Shown here: in pieces, positions 29,483 through 38,231 of the stretch
How the letters are laid out: each line of letters begins with the position of its first letter
Numbering within the stretch: the first letter of the stretch is position 1
From: Gemmatimonadota bacterium
GTDB taxonomy: Bacteria; Gemmatimonadota; Gemmatimonadetes; Gemmatimonadales; Gemmatimonadaceae
Reading direction: 5' to 3'
Length of the DNA: 64,000 nucleotides
Assembly (NCBI GenBank): GCA_021298835.1
Contig: JAJTHG010000017.1
Span: 98,888 to 162,887 of the forward strand
The notes under the pieces: model-generated
Seen by the model: only the letters and a program-made list of their open reading frames with translations
Databases searched by the model: none
What the model was told of the DNA's origin: nothing
Translations under genes and position numbers: made by a program

Positions 29483-30599
29483 TCCCGCGCGCGCCGAGCT
29501 CGGCGATGTAGCGCTCGGCCGGCACGCCCGTGTCCATCGTGTGCACACCGGGGGCGACGGCACCCGCCGCCTGCAGCTGCACGACGATCGACAGTGTGAA
29601 GCCGGTGCAACGCATCATGGCCGAGATGCCGTGCGCCTCGTCGGCGCGGTCCACGATGTCCCACTGCCGTCGCGCCGGGGCCCCGTCCTTGGTCCCCTCG
29701 ACGACGACGCGCGCCGCGACGAGGTCGGGCTTGCCCGGCTTGCGCAGGTGCGGGCTGACCGCGGCGACGAAGACGTCGCGCGGCACCACGCGCTGCCCCT
29801 TCACCTCCAGCGGCTCGAGCGACAGCAGGCCGAGCGCGCGCATGGCCGACATGAGTTCGGCGTGGCCGGGGTAGCGCAGCGTCTTGTACTCCATCTCGGC
29901 GATCCGCCCCTCGTGGCGGAACGCCATCGTCGAGAGGCCGCCGGCGGTGTGGAACGCCTCGAGCTGGCCGACGCCCTCGATGCGCACCGGCTCGACCTCG
30001 GTGAGGGCCGTGACCGTCGTGCGGTGTCCGTCGCGCAGGATCCACGACGGGGTCGTGTAGTAGTCGAGCGCACCCTCGAGGGAATAGACGATCTGGTAGT
30101 TGAGCGGCGGCTCGGGGTGCTGTGGCAGGCCGCCGACGAACATCCGCACCCGGTGCACGGCGTCGAGCTGGCGGATGCCGTGCTCGGCGAAGGTGTTCAC
30201 CATCCCCGGCGCGAGGCCGCAGTCCGGCAGCACGCTGACGCCCTTCGCCTTCGCGCCGTCCGCGAGGGTGAACTGGCTGAAGACGATCTCGGTGTTGCCG
30301 CCGAGGTCGGCGAAGTGCACGCCGGCGTCCACCGCGAGCGCCGCGAGGTCGTAGTTGAAGTAGTACGGCGCGGCGCAGGCGACGGCGTCCACCGTGCGCA
30401 TGACCTCACCCACGGCGGTGCGATCGCCGAAATCGAGGGGCAGCGTCTCGAGCCGGGGATCGGCGAGCGCGGCCAGGAAGGGGGCGAGGGTCCCGACGGT
30501 CTTGTCGGCGAGGCGTACGCGCGAGACCGCGGGGTTCCGCAGGAGATCGAAAGCGCAGGCCGAACCTTGCAGGCCGGCGCCGAGCACGAGGACGCGCAT
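29460..30599 (-). CDS. Saccharopine dehydrogenase-family oxidoreductase
   Basis: A 379-residue cytoplasmic enzyme with an N-terminal Rossmann fold starting VLVLGAGLQGSACAFDLL and the family's PYYFNYDLA and DLGGNTEIV segments. The domain order (Rossmann, substrate domain about 130-330, return to Rossmann) resembles L-lysine 6-dehydrogenase and saccharopine dehydrogenase homologues. The motif CGLAPGMVN is typical of that group. The exact substrate cannot be told. It is divergent from the CoA-binding gene across a dyadic promoter element, and its 3' end overlaps dacB tail to tail. Confidence 0.8.
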   Translation of the reverse strand: MRVLVLGAGLQGSACAFDLLRNPAVSRVRLADKTVGTLAPFLAALADPRLETLPLDFGDRTAVGEVMRTVDAVACAAPYYFNYDLAALAVDAGVHFADLGGNTEIVFSQFTLADGAKAKGVSVLPDCGLAPGMVNTFAEHGIRQLDAVHRVRMFVGGLPQHPEPPLNYQIVYSLEGALDYYTTPSWILRDGHRTTVTALTEVEPVRIEGVGQLEAFHTAGGLSTMAFRHEGRIAEMEYKTLRYPGHAELMSAMRALGLLSLEPLEVKGQRVVPRDVFVAAVSPHLRKPGKPDLVAARVVVEGTKDGAPARRQWDIVDRADEAHGISAMMRCTGFTLSIVVQLQAAGAVAPGVHTMDTGVPAERYIAELGARGISVRATA

Positions 30600-30656
30600 G
30601 AAGTCGGGTTCCGGAAGTGGCAGCCGGTCGCAGCGGAGCCGCGCCGGCGAGCGTCG

Positions 30657-30664
30657 CTAAGTTA
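30657..30664. promoter_or_regulatory. Candidate two-way -7 element between divergent genes
   Basis: The same bases read TAAGTTA toward the CoA-binding gene and TAACTTAG toward the dehydrogenase, both close to TAnnTTTG. It is the only AT-rich spot in the 122-bp divergent gap. Confidence 0.4.
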
Positions 30665-30721
30665 CCGCCCGGACCACCCCCGTGCCGACGCCTGCCTCGA
30701 GCCACCGTCATCGTCCGCAGC

Positions 30722-31162
30722 ATGAATCCGTCGCTGAACCTGCTGACCGCCGAGGCCGCCATCACCGACTTGATCGGTCGGGTTCGGCGCATCGCCGTGC
30801 TCGGCATCAAGCCGGAGCGGGCGGCCGGGCAGCCCGCGCACGACGTGCCCGCCTTCCTGCAGGCGCGCGGGTTCACGATCGTGCCGGTCCCGGTTCATTA
30901 CCCCGACGTGACCGTGATCCTCGGGTCGCCGGTGGTGCGGCGGCTCGCCGACGTGCCGCCCCCGGTGGACCTCGTGCTGCTGTTCCGGCGGTCGAGCGAC
31001 GTCGCCGCGCACCTTCCCGAGCTGCTCGCGGCGCGACCGGCCGCGGTCTGGATGCAGCTCGGCATCCGCGACGACGCGAGCGCGGCGGTGCTGGCCGAGG
31101 CGGGGATTTGCGTGGTGCAGGATCGCTGCCTCGCGCGCGACCTGCGGGCGCGCTCGGCGTAA
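30722..31162 (+). CDS. CoA-binding domain protein (YccU-like)
   Basis: A 146-residue single-domain Rossmann-like protein. It shows the order typical of the CoA-binding YccU family: a nucleotide-binding strand/loop (IAVLGIKPER), HDVPAFLQARGFTIVPVPVHYP, a middle VDLVLLFRR strand, VWMQLGI, and the closing VVQDRCLARDL. Biochemical roles in this family are poorly defined. It converges on the aspartase fusion, with a strong inverted repeat shared by their 3' ends. Confidence 0.85.
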   Translation: MNPSLNLLTAEAAITDLIGRVRRIAVLGIKPERAAGQPAHDVPAFLQARGFTIVPVPVHYPDVTVILGSPVVRRLADVPPPVDLVLLFRRSSDVAAHLPELLAARPAAVWMQLGIRDDASAAVLAEAGICVVQDRCLARDLRARSA

Positions 31163-31184
31163 GCGCGCGGCGTGAGCGCGCCCG

Positions 31185-31226
31185 CCGGCGTCAGCGCTCG
31201 GGCGGGTGGTCGTGCGCTGACGCCGG
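31185..31226. terminator. Perfect inverted repeat overlapping the aspartase 3' end
   Basis: Thirteen base pairs (31185-31197 with 31214-31226, 16-nt loop) straddle the stop codon of the minus-strand gene and lie 22 bp beyond the stop of the plus-strand gene. A second small hairpin (31163-31168 with 31176-31181) stands between. It can serve both convergent transcripts, with most of it inside coding sequence. Confidence 0.6.
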
Positions 31227-33092
31227 GGCGCGCAGGCCCGCGAGCCGGGCCGGGTCGAGCGCGCGGTCGAGCGCGTCGGCGCTGAGCAGGCCGCGCCGCA
31301 GGACGACCGACCGCACGTCGGTGCCCGTCTGCAGCGCCTCGAGCGCCACCTCGCCCGCCGCCGCGTAGCCGATCTCCGGCACCAGCGCGGTCACGAGGCC
31401 CACGCTCCCCTCGGCAAGCTCGCGCATCCGCTGGACGTTGGCCGTGATCCCCGTGACGCACTTCTCGCGGAGGACGCGGCAGGCGTTGCGCAGCTCCTGC
31501 AGCGAGCGCGCGAGGCGGTAGGCGATCACGGGCTCGAAGGCATTGAGCTGCAACTGCCCCGCCTCGGCGGCGATGGTGACGGTGACGTCGCTGCCGATGA
31601 TGTCGAAGCAGACCTGGTTGACGACCTCGGGGATCACCGGGTTCACCTTGCCGGGCATGATGCTCGAGCCGGGCTGCACGGCGGGGAGGGCGATCTCGCC
31701 GAAGCCGGCGCGCGGCCCGCTGGAGAGGAGCCGGAGGTCGTTGCAGATCTTCGAGAGCTTGACGGCGCACCGCTTGAGCACGCCGCTGACCTGCACGAAG
31801 GCGCCGACGTCGGACGTCGCCTCGACCAGGTCGGGGGCGGTGACGAGCGGGAGCCCGGTGATCGCAGCGAGGTGGCGGCGCACGGTCTCGGGATAGCCGT
31901 CCGGCGAGTTGATGCGCGTGCCGATCGCGGTCGCCCCGAGATTGATCTCGCGGATCAGCCCCTGCGTCTCGGCGAGCCGCTCGACGTCCTCGAGGATGGT
32001 GACGCCGAAGGCGGTGAACTCCTGCCCCAGCGTCATCGGCACGGCGTCCTGCAGCTGGGTGCGCCCCATCTTGAGGTGCTGCGCGAAGTCCGCACCCTTG
32101 GCGTGGAAGGCCTGTGCGAGCGCGGTCATCTCCGTGCGCAGCTCGCCGATCAGCACGTGGAGCGCCAGCCGCAGTGCGGTCGGGTACACGTCGTTCGTGG
32201 ACTGGCTGAGGTTGACGTGCTCGTTGGGCGAGAGGTACGCATAGTCGCCGCGGGAGCGGCCGGCGAGCTCGAGGCCGCGGTTCGCGATGACCTCGTTGGC
32301 GTTCATGTTCGTGGACGTCCCGGCGCCCCCCTGGATCATGTCCACCAGGAAGTGCTCGTGGTGCCGTCCCGCCCGGACCTCGCGCGCGGCGCGCACGACG
32401 AGGTCGCAGCGCTCGTCGTCGAGCAGCTGAAGGTCGCGGTTGGCGAGGGCGGCGGCCTCCTTGACCGCCGCGAGCGCCTCGATCAGGCGCGGAAACTCGC
32501 GCAGCGTCACCCCGGTGATGGGGAAGTTCTCGGTCGCGCGGAGGGTCTGGACCCCGTAGAGCGCCTCCTCGGGGACGTCGCGCGCGCCGAGCAGGTCCTT
32601 CTCGGTGCGCATGCGGACCCCGCCGAAGCCGAGTGCGCGGCCGCGGCCGACCAGCGTGGCGTCCACGCGGGAGAGGCGCTGCGAGATCGCGCGCGCCGCA
32701 CGTCCCACGAGTGCGGCGTAGATCGCCGGCTGGTCCTTGAGCAGCTTCGCCAACTGCGCCTTCTCGTACACGAAGGCCTTCACCGGCTGGAGGCACCGGG
32801 CGGAGGTCCCGTGCCGCGTATCGTCGAGCAGGATCCCCTCGCCGACGGCTTCGCCCGGGCCGAGCGTCGTCATGCGCACGGTGATGCCGCCGTCGGTCCC
32901 CTTCTCGATCCCCACCGAGCCCTCGACGAGGATCGCCATCGCCCGGCGTTCGTTCCCCTGCGCGAAGAGAAGGGCGTCGGGCGGGAACTCCTTGAGCTCG
33001 CCGGCGCGGGCGAGGTGCCAGACGTGCTGGTCGGGGAGGCCGTCGACGAACGCGCAGCTGCGCAGGGTGTCGGTCAGGGTCGTGGGAGACAT
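31191..33092 (-). CDS. aspA: Cyclic-nucleotide-binding domain fused to aspartate ammonia-lyase
   Basis: This 633-residue protein joins a cNMP-binding/Crp-like beta-roll (about 12-140) to a full aspartase (about 160-625). The sensor domain shows a Gly-rich turn and the acidic/hydrophobic ligand cassette GPGEAVGEGILLDDTRHGTSARC. The aspartase part has DLLGARDVPEEALYGVQTLRA, MNANEVIANR, GRTQLQDAVPMTLGQEF and the catalytic loop [15 protein letters not shown] (S476, S477), with the following EVVNQVCFDIIG that marks aspartase rather than fumarase. Known aspartases deaminate L-aspartate to fumarate. Allosteric control by a nucleotide is inferred from the fusion. A CAGCTT sequence lies 6 nt upstream of the ATG. 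Confidence 0.88.
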   Translation of the reverse strand: MSPTTLTDTLRSCAFVDGLPDQHVWHLARAGELKEFPPDALLFAQGNERRAMAILVEGSVGIEKGTDGGITVRMTTLGPGEAVGEGILLDDTRHGTSARCLQPVKAFVYEKAQLAKLLKDQPAIYAALVGRAARAISQRLSRVDATLVGRGRALGFGGVRMRTEKDLLGARDVPEEALYGVQTLRATENFPITGVTLREFPRLIEALAAVKEAAALANRDLQLLDDERCDLVVRAAREVRAGRHHEHFLVDMIQGGAGTSTNMNANEVIANRGLELAGRSRGDYAYLSPNEHVNLSQSTNDVYPTALRLALHVLIGELRTEMTALAQAFHAKGADFAQHLKMGRTQLQDAVPMTLGQEFTAFGVTILEDVERLAETQGLIREINLGATAIGTRINSPDGYPETVRRHLAAITGLPLVTAPDLVEATSDVGAFVQVSGVLKRCAVKLSKICNDLRLLSSGPRAGFGEIALPAVQPGSSIMPGKVNPVIPEVVNQVCFDIIGSDVTVTIAAEAGQLQLNAFEPVIAYRLARSLQELRNACRVLREKCVTGITANVQRMRELAEGSVGLVTALVPEIGYAAAGEVALEALQTGTDVRSVVLRRGLLSADALDRALDPARLAGLRAPASAHDHPPER

Positions 33093-33228
33093 GCCTGCAA
33101 GCTGCCGGGGATCGACGGGTCCGGCAACGGTGCCCAGGCGGGCGGGTCGGCGTGCACGGGTCGGCCGGCCTCCCCGCCGACGCCGTCGCGGCGCATCATT
33201 CGGCAGCCACTCCCTTCATCCGGAACGC

Positions 33229-34284
33229 ATGTCCCCGACCCGCCGCACCTTCCTCGGCACGACCGCCTCCACCCTCGCCGCCGCCGCCGCCGCCCTCGCC
33301 CGGCCGACGGACGCGGCCGCTGCACTCGCGCCGGCCATCACCACGGGGAAGGGCCGCCCGGCGGTCGTCGCCAGCGAGAACGGCCTCCGCGGCGTCGCGA
33401 AGGCGCGTGAGATGCTCCTCGCCGGCCGCGACCCGCTCGATGCGATCATCGCCGGCGTGAACATCCAGGAGCTCGACCCGGAGGACAACTCGGTCGGGCT
33501 CGGCGGCCTGCCGAACGCCGAGGGCGTCGTGCAGCTCGACGCGAGTGTCATGCACGGGCCGTCGCGCCGCGCCGGGGCGGTCGCCTGCCTCGAGGACATC
33601 GCGACGCCGTCGCTCGTGGCGAAGGCGGTCATGGACCACACGCACCACGTGCTGCTCGTCGGCCGCGACGCGCGCCGCTTCGCGCTCGACCTCGGCTTCA
33701 CGCCGCAGAACCTGCTCACCGAGGCCTCGCGGCAGGCGTGGCTGCGGTGGCGCGCCACGCTCAACCCCCGGGACGCGTGGCGTGACGACGTGGACCCGCG
33801 CGCGGTGCCGTTCCGGACGGGGACGATCAACATGAACGCCGTGACCGCCGCCGGTGACCTCGCCAGTTGCACCACCACGAGCGGTCTCGCGTACAAGGTG
33901 CCGGGCCGGGTCGGCGATTCGCCGATCGTCGGGGCGGGGCAGTACTGCGACAACACCGTCGGGGCCGCCGGGGCCACGGGTCTCGGCGAGACCAACATCA
34001 AGGCCTGCGGGGCGATGCTGCTCGTCGAGTTCATGCGGCAGGGGACGGACCCGCAGGCGGCCGCCCTCAAGGTGCTCGAGCGCGTGCTCAGTCTCGCCGA
34101 GCCACGGCAGCTCGACGCGCGGGGCCGCCCGCGGTTCGACCTCACCTTCTACGCCGTGCACAAGGACGGGCGCACGGCGGGGGCGTCGTTCTACGAGGGG
34201 GCGCAATACGCCGTGGCCGACGACGCCGGCCCGCGCCTCGAGCCGGCCGCCTACCTGTTCCGGCGCGGCGAGCGGCCGGCCTGA
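33229..34284 (+). CDS. Glycosylasparaginase (N4-GlcNAc-asparaginase), Tat-exported
   Basis: A 351-residue Ntn-hydrolase with a Tat signal (RRTFLGTTAS, mature from about residue 30). The family cleaves the N-glycan GlcNAc-Asn bond. The precursor should self-cleave before the nucleophile T199 in TGTINMNAV. Downstream are the substrate-site segments GRVGDSPIVGAGQYCDN and GATGLGETNI. Where the characterised Flavobacterium enzyme has HD before the threonine, this one has TG, a difference in the autocleavage site. Its last 34 bases overlap the convergent chemoreceptor-like gene. Confidence 0.88.
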   Translation: MSPTRRTFLGTTASTLAAAAAALARPTDAAAALAPAITTGKGRPAVVASENGLRGVAKAREMLLAGRDPLDAIIAGVNIQELDPEDNSVGLGGLPNAEGVVQLDASVMHGPSRRAGAVACLEDIATPSLVAKAVMDHTHHVLLVGRDARRFALDLGFTPQNLLTEASRQAWLRWRATLNPRDAWRDDVDPRAVPFRTGTINMNAVTAAGDLASCTTTSGLAYKVPGRVGDSPIVGAGQYCDNTVGAAGATGLGETNIKACGAMLLVEFMRQGTDPQAAALKVLERVLSLAEPRQLDARGRPRFDLTFYAVHKDGRTAGASFYEGAQYAVADDAGPRLEPAAYLFRRGERPA

Positions 34285-35594
34285 CCGGGGTCGTCCGGGG
34301 CGTCGGGCGGCGGCGACGTCAGCCCGTCCGCGTCGCCAGGCAGCCGGAACTCCGCCGCGATCGCCGCGAGGGCGACGGCGCGCCGCGCCAGCCGGCTGGC
34401 CACGTCGCCCTGCGCGTCGGCCGCACGCAACTGCGAGATGCCGGTGTCGCCCACGTCGGCGCTGATCCGCGCGAGGGCGTGGACTCCCGTGGCCACCGCG
34501 CCCAGCCGCCGGTCGAGGTCGCGGGCAAGGCCGTCGGTGGCCTGCGCGGCCTCGGTGATGCTCGCCGTCCAGCGGTCGCCGGCTTCCGCCTCGAGGACGA
34601 GTGTCCCGAACGTGCCGACCCCGGACCGGGTGGCGTCGGTGACGTCGCCGAGGGTCGTCGCGACCCGCAGGCTCTTCTCGCGCGAGTCCTCGACGCGCTG
34701 GACGATGGCCCGCACCAGCCCCTCGGTGCGGGCGGCGGCATCGGCCGCGAGCTGGGCCAGCCGACGGACCTCGGCGGCGACGACGGCGAAGCCCTCGCCG
34801 TACTCGCCCGCCCGTGCCGCCTCCATCGCCGCGTTGAGCGACGACAGCCGGGACTGGCGGGCGATCTGCTGCACGAGCACGGTGAAGGCCCGGATCTCCT
34901 CGGCGGACGCCGCGAGCGACTCGACGGCGGCCGCGCTCTCGCGGACGTCGGCGTCGAGGCCGGCCACCAGACGCCCGGCCTGGTCGAGTTGCTGCCGGGC
35001 CGCCGTCGCCGCCGCGCGCACGCGCGCGTTGCGGCGGGCCCCGTCCTCCGCACCGGCCCGCAGGCCGGCGGCGAGCTGGACGAGTCGCTCGCCATCGGCC
35101 GTCAGCCCCCGGATCGCCGTCGCCATGGCGTCGGCGTTCGCGCGGACCTGGCGCGTCCCATCGCTCACCCGCGCCGCGGCCTCGCGGGACCCGGCGGCAC
35201 TTGCCTCGAGCAGTTCGGCTGTGCGCTGGTTCTCGGCGGCGGCGGACCGGAGGTTGCCGGCGAGGTGCCGGAGCGACTCGAGCATCCGCTCGAGGATGCG
35301 CCAATGCTGCTGGAAGCCGCCGACCGGTGCCGCCGACAGCCCCTGCCGGAGGTCACCGTCGGCAACCGCCTCCACGACGCCGACGAGTTGCGCCGTACCC
35401 GCCTGCAAGCGAGGGAAGAGCACGAGCAGGAAGGCCGTGCAGGCGACCGTAGCGCTGGTGCCGAGGAACATCGCAACCAGCGCACCCCACTCCGTCCAGT
35501 GAGTGAACCGTCCGGCGACGGCACCCATCCCGGGCAGGGCGACGATGATCAGGGCGAGACCGGCCAGAAGGAGGCGGCGAACCGAGCGGCGCAT
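34251..35594 (-). CDS. Methyl-accepting chemotaxis-like signalling protein
   Basis: A 447-residue inner-membrane protein with two close helices (about 8-28 and 38-60) and only a tiny periplasmic loop, so it has no external sensor domain. A HAMP-like segment (about 62-110) and a long coiled coil follow. The hairpin tip resembles MCPs: QIARQSRLSSLNAAMEAARA followed by GEGFAVVAAEVRRLAQ (about 240-280). The C-terminal tail is Pro/Asp/Arg-rich without a CheR pentapeptide. No che genes are nearby. It may sense membrane or cytoplasmic state. Confidence 0.85.
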   Translation of the reverse strand: MRRSVRRLLLAGLALIIVALPGMGAVAGRFTHWTEWGALVAMFLGTSATVACTAFLLVLFPRLQAGTAQLVGVVEAVADGDLRQGLSAAPVGGFQQHWRILERMLESLRHLAGNLRSAAAENQRTAELLEASAAGSREAAARVSDGTRQVRANADAMATAIRGLTADGERLVQLAAGLRAGAEDGARRNARVRAAATAARQQLDQAGRLVAGLDADVRESAAAVESLAASAEEIRAFTVLVQQIARQSRLSSLNAAMEAARAGEYGEGFAVVAAEVRRLAQLAADAAARTEGLVRAIVQRVEDSREKSLRVATTLGDVTDATRSGVGTFGTLVLEAEAGDRWTASITEAAQATDGLARDLDRRLGAVATGVHALARISADVGDTGISQLRAADAQGDVASRLARRAVALAAIAAEFRLPGDADGLTSPPPDAPDDPGQAGRSPRRNR

Positions 35595-35619
35595 GCGTGA
35601 AGTCCGGGGAAGGCACGAC

Positions 35620-35626
35620 TAGCTTT
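35620..35626 (+). promoter_or_regulatory. Candidate -7 element (TAGCTTT) of leuS
   Basis: TAGCTTT lies 64 nt before the leuS ATG in the divergent gap. A GTG, one base from TTG, is 20 nt upstream of it. Confidence 0.4.
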
Positions 35627-35690
35627 CCGGGGAATCGACGGCCGTGGCGCCCCGGCGCTGCGGCCGTTCGCGTGACCCACCGACCCCCCG

Positions 35691-38204
35691 ATGTCCGCTC
35701 CCACCCCGCCGTCCGCCCCCGACCGCGACACGTACGATCCCGCCGCCGTCGAGGCCATCTGGCACGCGCGCTGGCAGGAGCGCGGGACGCACCGGACCGA
35801 CCTCTCCGGTGCGAACCCGTTCTTCCAGCTCATGATGTTCCCGTATCCGTCGGCGGAGGGGCTGCACGTCGGCAACCTCTACGCCTTCACCGGGAACGAC
35901 ATCCACGGACGATTCCAGCGGCTCAAAGGCCACACGGTCTTCCAGCCCCTGGGGTTCGACGCCTTCGGCATCCATTCGGAGAACTACGCGCTGAAGGTCG
36001 GCGTGCACCCGATGGAACTGATCCCGCGGAACGTCGCGAACTTCCGGCGGCAACTCGACCGGGCGGGCCTCATGGTGGACTGGCGCTACGCCGTCGACAC
36101 GACCCGGCCGGACTACTACAAGTGGACGCAGTGGGTCTTCCTGCAGCTGTACAAGCAGGGGCTGGCCTACCGGAAGTCGGCGGCGGTGAACTGGTGCCCG
36201 TCGTGCAAGACGGTCCTGGCGAACGAGCAGGTCGAGAGCGGCAACTGCGAGCGGTGCGGCACGGAGGTGACGCAGCGCGTGCTCGAGCAGTGGTTCTGCC
36301 GCATCTCCGAGTACGCGCCGCGCCTCCTCGGCAACCTCGACCGCCTCGACTGGTCGGAGACCACCAAGCAGGCCCAGCGGAACTGGATCGGCCGGAGCGA
36401 GGGGGCGCACCTCCTGTTCCCGGTGACCGACCCCCGGACGGACGCCGGCGCGGCCACCGTGGCCGACGTCCCCGACGGCGAGCCCGACGACGACACCATC
36501 ACCGTCTTCACGACGCGGCCCGATACCGTCTTCGGGGCGACGTACCTCGTGCTGGCGCCCGAACATCCGTTGGTGGACGTCATCACGACGCCGGAGCGGC
36601 GCGCCGCGGTCGAGGCGTACCGCGTGCGCACGGCGCAGCAGGACCTCGTGAGCCGCAAGGTCACCAAGGAGAAGACGGGCGCCTTCACCGGCGCCTACGC
36701 GATCAACCCGGCGACGCAGCGGCCGATTCCGGTGTGGATCGCCGACTACGTGCTGATGGAGTACGGCACCGGCGCGATCATGGCGGTCCCGGGCCACGAC
36801 GAGCGCGACTTCGCCTTCGCGCAGGTCTTCGGGCTGCCGATCGTGCGCGTGGTCGCAGGCGACGGCGAGGATGCCCGCACACCGCTGGCCGAGGCCTTCC
36901 ACGGCGAGGGGCGGCTGGTGAATTCGGCGCGCTTCGACGGCCTTCGGGTGGACGAAGCCAAGGGACGCATCGTCGAGTGGCTGGCGTCGCGCAAGGCGGC
37001 ACGGGCGGTGACGAACTACCGCCTGCACGACTGGTGCATCTCGCGGCAGCGATACTGGGGCCCGCCGATCCCCATCCTGTATTGCGACGCCTGCGGCGTC
37101 GTGCCGGTGCCGGAGGCGCAGCTCCCCGTCGTGCTGCCGAACATCCCCGACTACCGGCCCGACGACAGCGGCGTCTCGCCTCTGGCGCGACACGAGGAGT
37201 GGTACCACGTCCCCTGTCCGCGGTGCGGCGCGGTCGCGCGGCGCGAGACGGACGTCAGCGACACCTTCCTCGACAGTGCGTGGTACTTCCTGCGCTACCC
37301 CAGCGCCGACCGCGACGACGTCCCCTTCGACGCCGCGCGCACGCGCCACTGGCTGCCGGTGACGAGCTACATCGGCGGCAACGAACACGCCGTGCTGCAC
37401 CTGCTCTACGCGCGCTTCGTGACGATGGTCCTGCACGACGCGGGCCTCGTCCCCTTCGAGGAGCCCTTCGCGACCTTCCGCGCCCACGGGCTGATCATCC
37501 GCGAAGGGGCGAAGATGTCGAAGAGCAAGGGGAACGTCATCACCCCCGACGCGCTCATCGAGCAGTGGGGCGCGGACACGTTCCGCACGTACCTCATGTT
37601 CCTCGGAGCGTTCGAGGAGGGGGGGGACTATCGCGACAGCGGCATCGTCGGCGTGCGCCGCTTCCTCGACCGCGTCTGGGCCTCCGCCGCGGCGTGCACG
37701 CGCGACGGCGCGCCCGACGGCGCGCCCGACGGCGCGCCCGACGCGGGGGTCCTGCGGAAGCTGCACGCGACCATCAAGAAGGTGGGCGAGGACATCCCGC
37801 GCCTTTCGTACAACACGGCGATCGCGGCGATGATGGAGTACGTCAACGCGCTCCGCGCCGGCGAGCGCATCCCGCACCACGACGAGGTGCGCCCGCTCGT
37901 GTCCCTGCTCGCCCCCTTCGCGCCGCACCTCGCCGAGGCGCTGCACGAGCGCCTCGGCGGGACGGGGAGCGTGATGGACGCCGGCTGGCCCGCGTTCGAC
38001 CCCGCCCTGCTCGTGGAGGACGAGGCCGAGATCGTCGTGCAGGTCGCGGGCAAGGTGCGCGGCAAGGTGCGTGTGCCGCGCCACGCCGGCCAGGACGCCG
38101 TCGCGGCGGCGGCGCTCGCGGATCCTGCGATCGCGAAGTTCGTCAACGGAACGCCGAAGAAGCTCGTGTACGTCCCGGGCCGGCTCCTCAACGTCGTCCC
38201 CTGA
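35691..38204 (+). CDS. leuS: Leucyl-tRNA synthetase
   Basis: An 837-residue class I synthetase charging tRNA-Leu. The HIGH signature reads HVGN (59-62) and the KMSKS loop is intact (608-612, AKMSKSKGNV). The connective-peptide 1 editing domain (about 225-425) includes the TTRPDTVFGATY threonine-rich site and the GTGAIMAVPGHDERD segment. Zinc-binding cysteine clusters WCPSCKTVLANEQ...CERCG (near 165-195) and YCDACG...CPRCG (near 465-510) are visible. A DGAP triplet repeat lies between the catalytic body and the anticodon-binding domain. The length is normal. Confidence 0.96.
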   Translation: MSAPTPPSAPDRDTYDPAAVEAIWHARWQERGTHRTDLSGANPFFQLMMFPYPSAEGLHVGNLYAFTGNDIHGRFQRLKGHTVFQPLGFDAFGIHSENYALKVGVHPMELIPRNVANFRRQLDRAGLMVDWRYAVDTTRPDYYKWTQWVFLQLYKQGLAYRKSAAVNWCPSCKTVLANEQVESGNCERCGTEVTQRVLEQWFCRISEYAPRLLGNLDRLDWSETTKQAQRNWIGRSEGAHLLFPVTDPRTDAGAATVADVPDGEPDDDTITVFTTRPDTVFGATYLVLAPEHPLVDVITTPERRAAVEAYRVRTAQQDLVSRKVTKEKTGAFTGAYAINPATQRPIPVWIADYVLMEYGTGAIMAVPGHDERDFAFAQVFGLPIVRVVAGDGEDARTPLAEAFHGEGRLVNSARFDGLRVDEAKGRIVEWLASRKAARAVTNYRLHDWCISRQRYWGPPIPILYCDACGVVPVPEAQLPVVLPNIPDYRPDDSGVSPLARHEEWYHVPCPRCGAVARRETDVSDTFLDSAWYFLRYPSADRDDVPFDAARTRHWLPVTSYIGGNEHAVLHLLYARFVTMVLHDAGLVPFEEPFATFRAHGLIIREGAKMSKSKGNVITPDALIEQWGADTFRTYLMFLGAFEEGGDYRDSGIVGVRRFLDRVWASAAACTRDGAPDGAPDGAPDAGVLRKLHATIKKVGEDIPRLSYNTAIAAMMEYVNALRAGERIPHHDEVRPLVSLLAPFAPHLAEALHERLGGTGSVMDAGWPAFDPALLVEDEAEIVVQVAGKVRGKVRVPRHAGQDAVAAAALADPAIAKFVNGTPKKLVYVPGRLLNVVP
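37704..37739. repeat. 12-bp minisatellite in leuS
   Basis: Three perfect copies of gacggcgcgccc encode Asp-Gly-Ala-Pro units in a surface loop before the anticodon-binding domain. Confidence 0.9.
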
Positions 38205-38231
38205 CCCGGCCACCCTCCCTCCCCCACTCCC

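Noticed and set aside
31191..33092. Second class II fumarase
   Set aside because: The EVVNQVCFDIIG stretch and DLLGARDVPEEA start fit aspartase, and the real fumC is at 11084.
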